Shown here one piece after another: positions 62,229 to 64,000 of a stretch of DNA of 64,000 nt (position 1 is its first letter; each line of letters opens with the position of its first letter). Origin of the DNA: JBCDBD01 sp039184335. Its GTDB lineage: Bacteria > Bacteroidota > Bacteroidia > Flavobacteriales > Flavobacteriaceae. The notes below the pieces were generated by a model. It searched no databases. It had not been told where the DNA came from and saw nothing but the letters and a program-made list of their open reading frames with translations. The stretch covers positions 1 to 64,000 of the forward strand of contig JBCDBD010000018.1 of the NCBI GenBank assembly GCA_039184335.1. Reading direction: 5' to 3'. The translations under genes and the position numbers were made by a program.

Positions 62229-63308
62229 TTATGCGAACCGGTCACCAAATTGTTCCTGTACTCGACCACGCACTTTTTTGATGTCTTGTTGTTTTTCTTT
62301 CGGATAGATCAGCAATACGTCTTCTTTGTCCACAATGATATAATCATGCAATCCATCAACAACAGTGACCTTATCCTTTGTGGAGTGGATCATGTTCCCC
62401 TGGGCATCTTCCAACAACACGTGGCCATTGACCACAGCATTGTTGCTTTCGTCCTTATCCAGTTTTTCATAGAGTGCCCCCCAAGTGCCCAAATCGTTCC
62501 AATCAAAGGTCGCAGGCAAGGTATAGATCGCTTTGGAACGTTCCAAGATAGCATAATCTATTGAGATGTTCTCGGCCTTGGCGTAATTTTCTTGGATAAA
62601 GGATTGTTCCGCTGCCGTATTATAGCAAGACATCCCACTTTCGAACAGGGTGTACTGATCGGGTTGGTATGCTTTAAAGGCATTGACAATGGTGTTGACC
62701 CCCCACATAAAAATACCGGCATTCCATAAAAAATTACCCTGTGCCAAAAACTCCTTGGCCGTTTCATAATCTGGTTTCTCACGAAACTGGGCCACTTTTT
62801 TCAACGGATTGGGACTTCCTTTTTCAAACTCGATGTATCCGAAGCCCGTATTGGGAAAAGTAGGCTGAATGCCCAGTGTACAGAGCACCGACTCTTTTTC
62901 ACACTTCTCAAAACAGGCCTTAACGTCATTCTCAAAAGCCGCTTCATCCTCAATCCAATGGTCACTGGGTGCCACGATCATCACGGCATCAGGATTGTTT
63001 TTCTGGATCTTCAGCGCGGCATATAGAATGCAGGGCGCCGTGTTCCGCATCGCAGGTTCCAACACCACTTGTTCTTGCCGTACCATGGGCAATTGCGACA
63101 ACACCAGACCATTGTAGCGTTCGTTGGTCAGTATCAGGATGTTTTCTGCAGGAACGAACTTGTTGAGTCGGGAAAACGTACGCTGGATCAAGGTCTGTCC
63201 GGTACCCAACATATCATGAAACTGTTTCGGATTTGATGTGGTGCTGACAGGCCAAAATCGAGATCCCACCCCACCCGCCATTAAAACGGCGTAATAATTT
63301 TTGTTCAT
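62229..63308 (-). CDS. Mannose-1-phosphate guanylyltransferase
   Basis: A 359-residue nucleotidyltransferase that makes GDP-mannose for surface polysaccharides and O-glycans. Pyrophosphorylase motif MAGGVGSRFWPVSTTSNPKQFHDML is at the N-terminus; VAPSDHWIEDEAAF, FPNTGFGYIEFEKG, REKPDYETAKEFLAQGNFLWNAGIFMW and SIDYAILERS follow in order. It is the single-domain form without a phosphomannose isomerase part. It is on the same strand as the SprT-like gene upstream (86-base gap) and the DUF389 gene downstream, and could share a transcript with them. Confidence 0.94.
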   Translation of the reverse strand: MNKNYYAVLMAGGVGSRFWPVSTTSNPKQFHDMLGTGQTLIQRTFSRLNKFVPAENILILTNERYNGLVLSQLPMVRQEQVVLEPAMRNTAPCILYAALKIQKNNPDAVMIVAPSDHWIEDEAAFENDVKACFEKCEKESVLCTLGIQPTFPNTGFGYIEFEKGSPNPLKKVAQFREKPDYETAKEFLAQGNFLWNAGIFMWGVNTIVNAFKAYQPDQYTLFESGMSCYNTAAEQSFIQENYAKAENISIDYAILERSKAIYTLPATFDWNDLGTWGALYEKLDKDESNNAVVNGHVLLEDAQGNMIHSTKDKVTVVDGLHDYIIVDKEDVLLIYPKEKQQDIKKVRGRVQEQFGDRFA

Positions 63309-63394
63309 ATGGCTATTGCTATGGTTTTGTCTTAACTAGAATGGAACGTAAATCAAAGATCAAAATTTTACTCCCAACGATATCTTTTTTTGCT

Positions 63395-64000
63395 TCAATC
63401 CCCAATGGGTTCCACTTCTGCGTTCGGTTGAAACAAATATACTCTGCCTGTCGCCAGTTCAATGCATTCGTACCGTTTTATTTTCTTTCGTCCCTTTTTA
63501 AAAAGTTTACCGTTGTAAATGCGAAAGGTGCTCCCTAGGGGCAGTTCGAAAACATAGGAGCTGTCTTTATGCCGTACCCCATCAAACGCCTTCAGTGCTA
63601 TGGACAAATGGGCATCAGTACTGCTGCTCGCCTTTGGATTCTTAAAATGGTTGGCAATCAGCGGCAATAGTTTTGACGGAAAGACATCGGGCCTGATAAA
63701 AGGGACCATTAAATGCTGAAATGTACGCTTCCATTCGCTGCCATGGGGTTTGATAGTACGCCCATGTGCTTCAAAAGCCACCAAATGGGCTATTTCATGA
63801 ACCAAGGTAATCAGAAAACGATACTTGTTCAAAGAGGCATTGACCGTAATTTGGTGAAGGCCATTGGGCAACCTGCGGTAATCACCATGCCTGGTCTCGC
63901 GATGGTTGACGATCTTCAAGTGTACCCCGTGCACTTTGATCAATTCAAGGCATGCCTTCACAGCACGTTCAGGAAGGTACTTCTGTAAAATGGCATCCAT
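63395..64000 (-). CDS. SprT-like zinc metallopeptidase-family protein
   Basis: A 201-residue protein of the SprT-like family. The HEIAH motif (LVTLVHEIAHLVAFEAHG) holds the zinc ligands, and the following GRTIKPHGSEWKRTFQHLM carries the third ligand region. The N-terminus MDAILQKYLPERAVKACLELIKVHGVHLKIVNHRETRHGDYR is the usual flavobacterial form and its ATG occupies the last three bases of the window, so the gene appears complete but the upstream context is unseen. The role is unsettled; members in eukaryotes cut DNA-protein crosslinks. Confidence 0.88.
   Translation of the reverse strand: MDAILQKYLPERAVKACLELIKVHGVHLKIVNHRETRHGDYRRLPNGLHQITVNASLNKYRFLITLVHEIAHLVAFEAHGRTIKPHGSEWKRTFQHLMVPFIRPDVFPSKLLPLIANHFKNPKASSSTDAHLSIALKAFDGVRHKDSSYVFELPLGSTFRIYNGKLFKKGRKKIKRYECIELATGRVYLFQPNAEVEPIGD

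Noticed and set aside
1..64000. tRNA, rRNA, CRISPR arrays, insertion sequences, prophage genes
   Set aside because: None seen: no transposase or integrase products, no regularly spaced repeats and no recognisable RNA gene in the intergenic stretches.

Overview
The window looks like a chromosome segment from a marine-type member of the Flavobacteriaceae (Bacteroidota; Muricauda/Maribacter-like by impression only). Evidence: a SusC/SusD pair, TonB-dependent receptor architecture, many lipoproteins with a Cys after a short signal, LytS/LytTR two-component pairs, almost no Shine-Dalgarno sequences, several TTG starts, and promoter -7 boxes of the Bacteroidota form TAnnTTTG.

Layout. 719-6619: SusC-like receptor, SusD-like lipoprotein and a third lipoprotein, closed by a strong terminator. 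6752-8799: two paralogous secreted proteins of unknown function. 8933-17392: housekeeping genes (rlmB, rhomboid protease, rarA, a three-gene envelope operon, a YjjG-type phosphatase, a deacetylase-like protein, radC). 17451-22768: DUF1569 protein, a class C beta-lactamase-like hydrolase, mpl, cupin, SDR and DoxX proteins. 22812-24980: first LytTR/LytS pair and a small membrane protein. 25209-32255: DUF4136 lipoprotein, obgE, a lipoprotein, an unusual hpt-adk fusion, divergent purK-purE, and an M3 peptidase. 32386-39900: ECF sigma factor with a tiny zinc-binding anti-sigma-like partner, UbiA-like membrane protein, gcvP, KAS III, methyltransferase, glycosyltransferase. 39995-41524: an AT-rich orphan (GGCT-like N-terminus plus membrane anchor).

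41691-57445 is the most unusual region. A second LytS/LytTR pair is followed by a co-directional array in which secreted serine hydrolases (two beta-lactamase-fold, three alpha/beta esterases) alternate with lipoproteins built on a PD40-type beta-propeller. Six propeller copies are visible: four free lipoproteins, one fused to a beta-lactamase-like hydrolase, and one half-propeller fused to an esterase. The copies are still similar at DNA level, so the array appears to have grown by local duplication and recombination. The fusions suggest that hydrolase and propeller act together at the cell surface. The array ends with a SnoaL-like protein, a DinB protein, an AraC regulator and an SRPBCC protein. 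Its substrate cannot be told from sequence.

57482-64000 returns to core functions: PafA-like phosphatase, an MlaE/MlaF lipid transport pair, a DUF389 protein, mannose-1-phosphate guanylyltransferase and an SprT-like metalloprotein whose start lies at the window edge. No tRNA, rRNA, CRISPR array or intact insertion sequence was recognised. All functional calls are from reading sequence; no database search was run.
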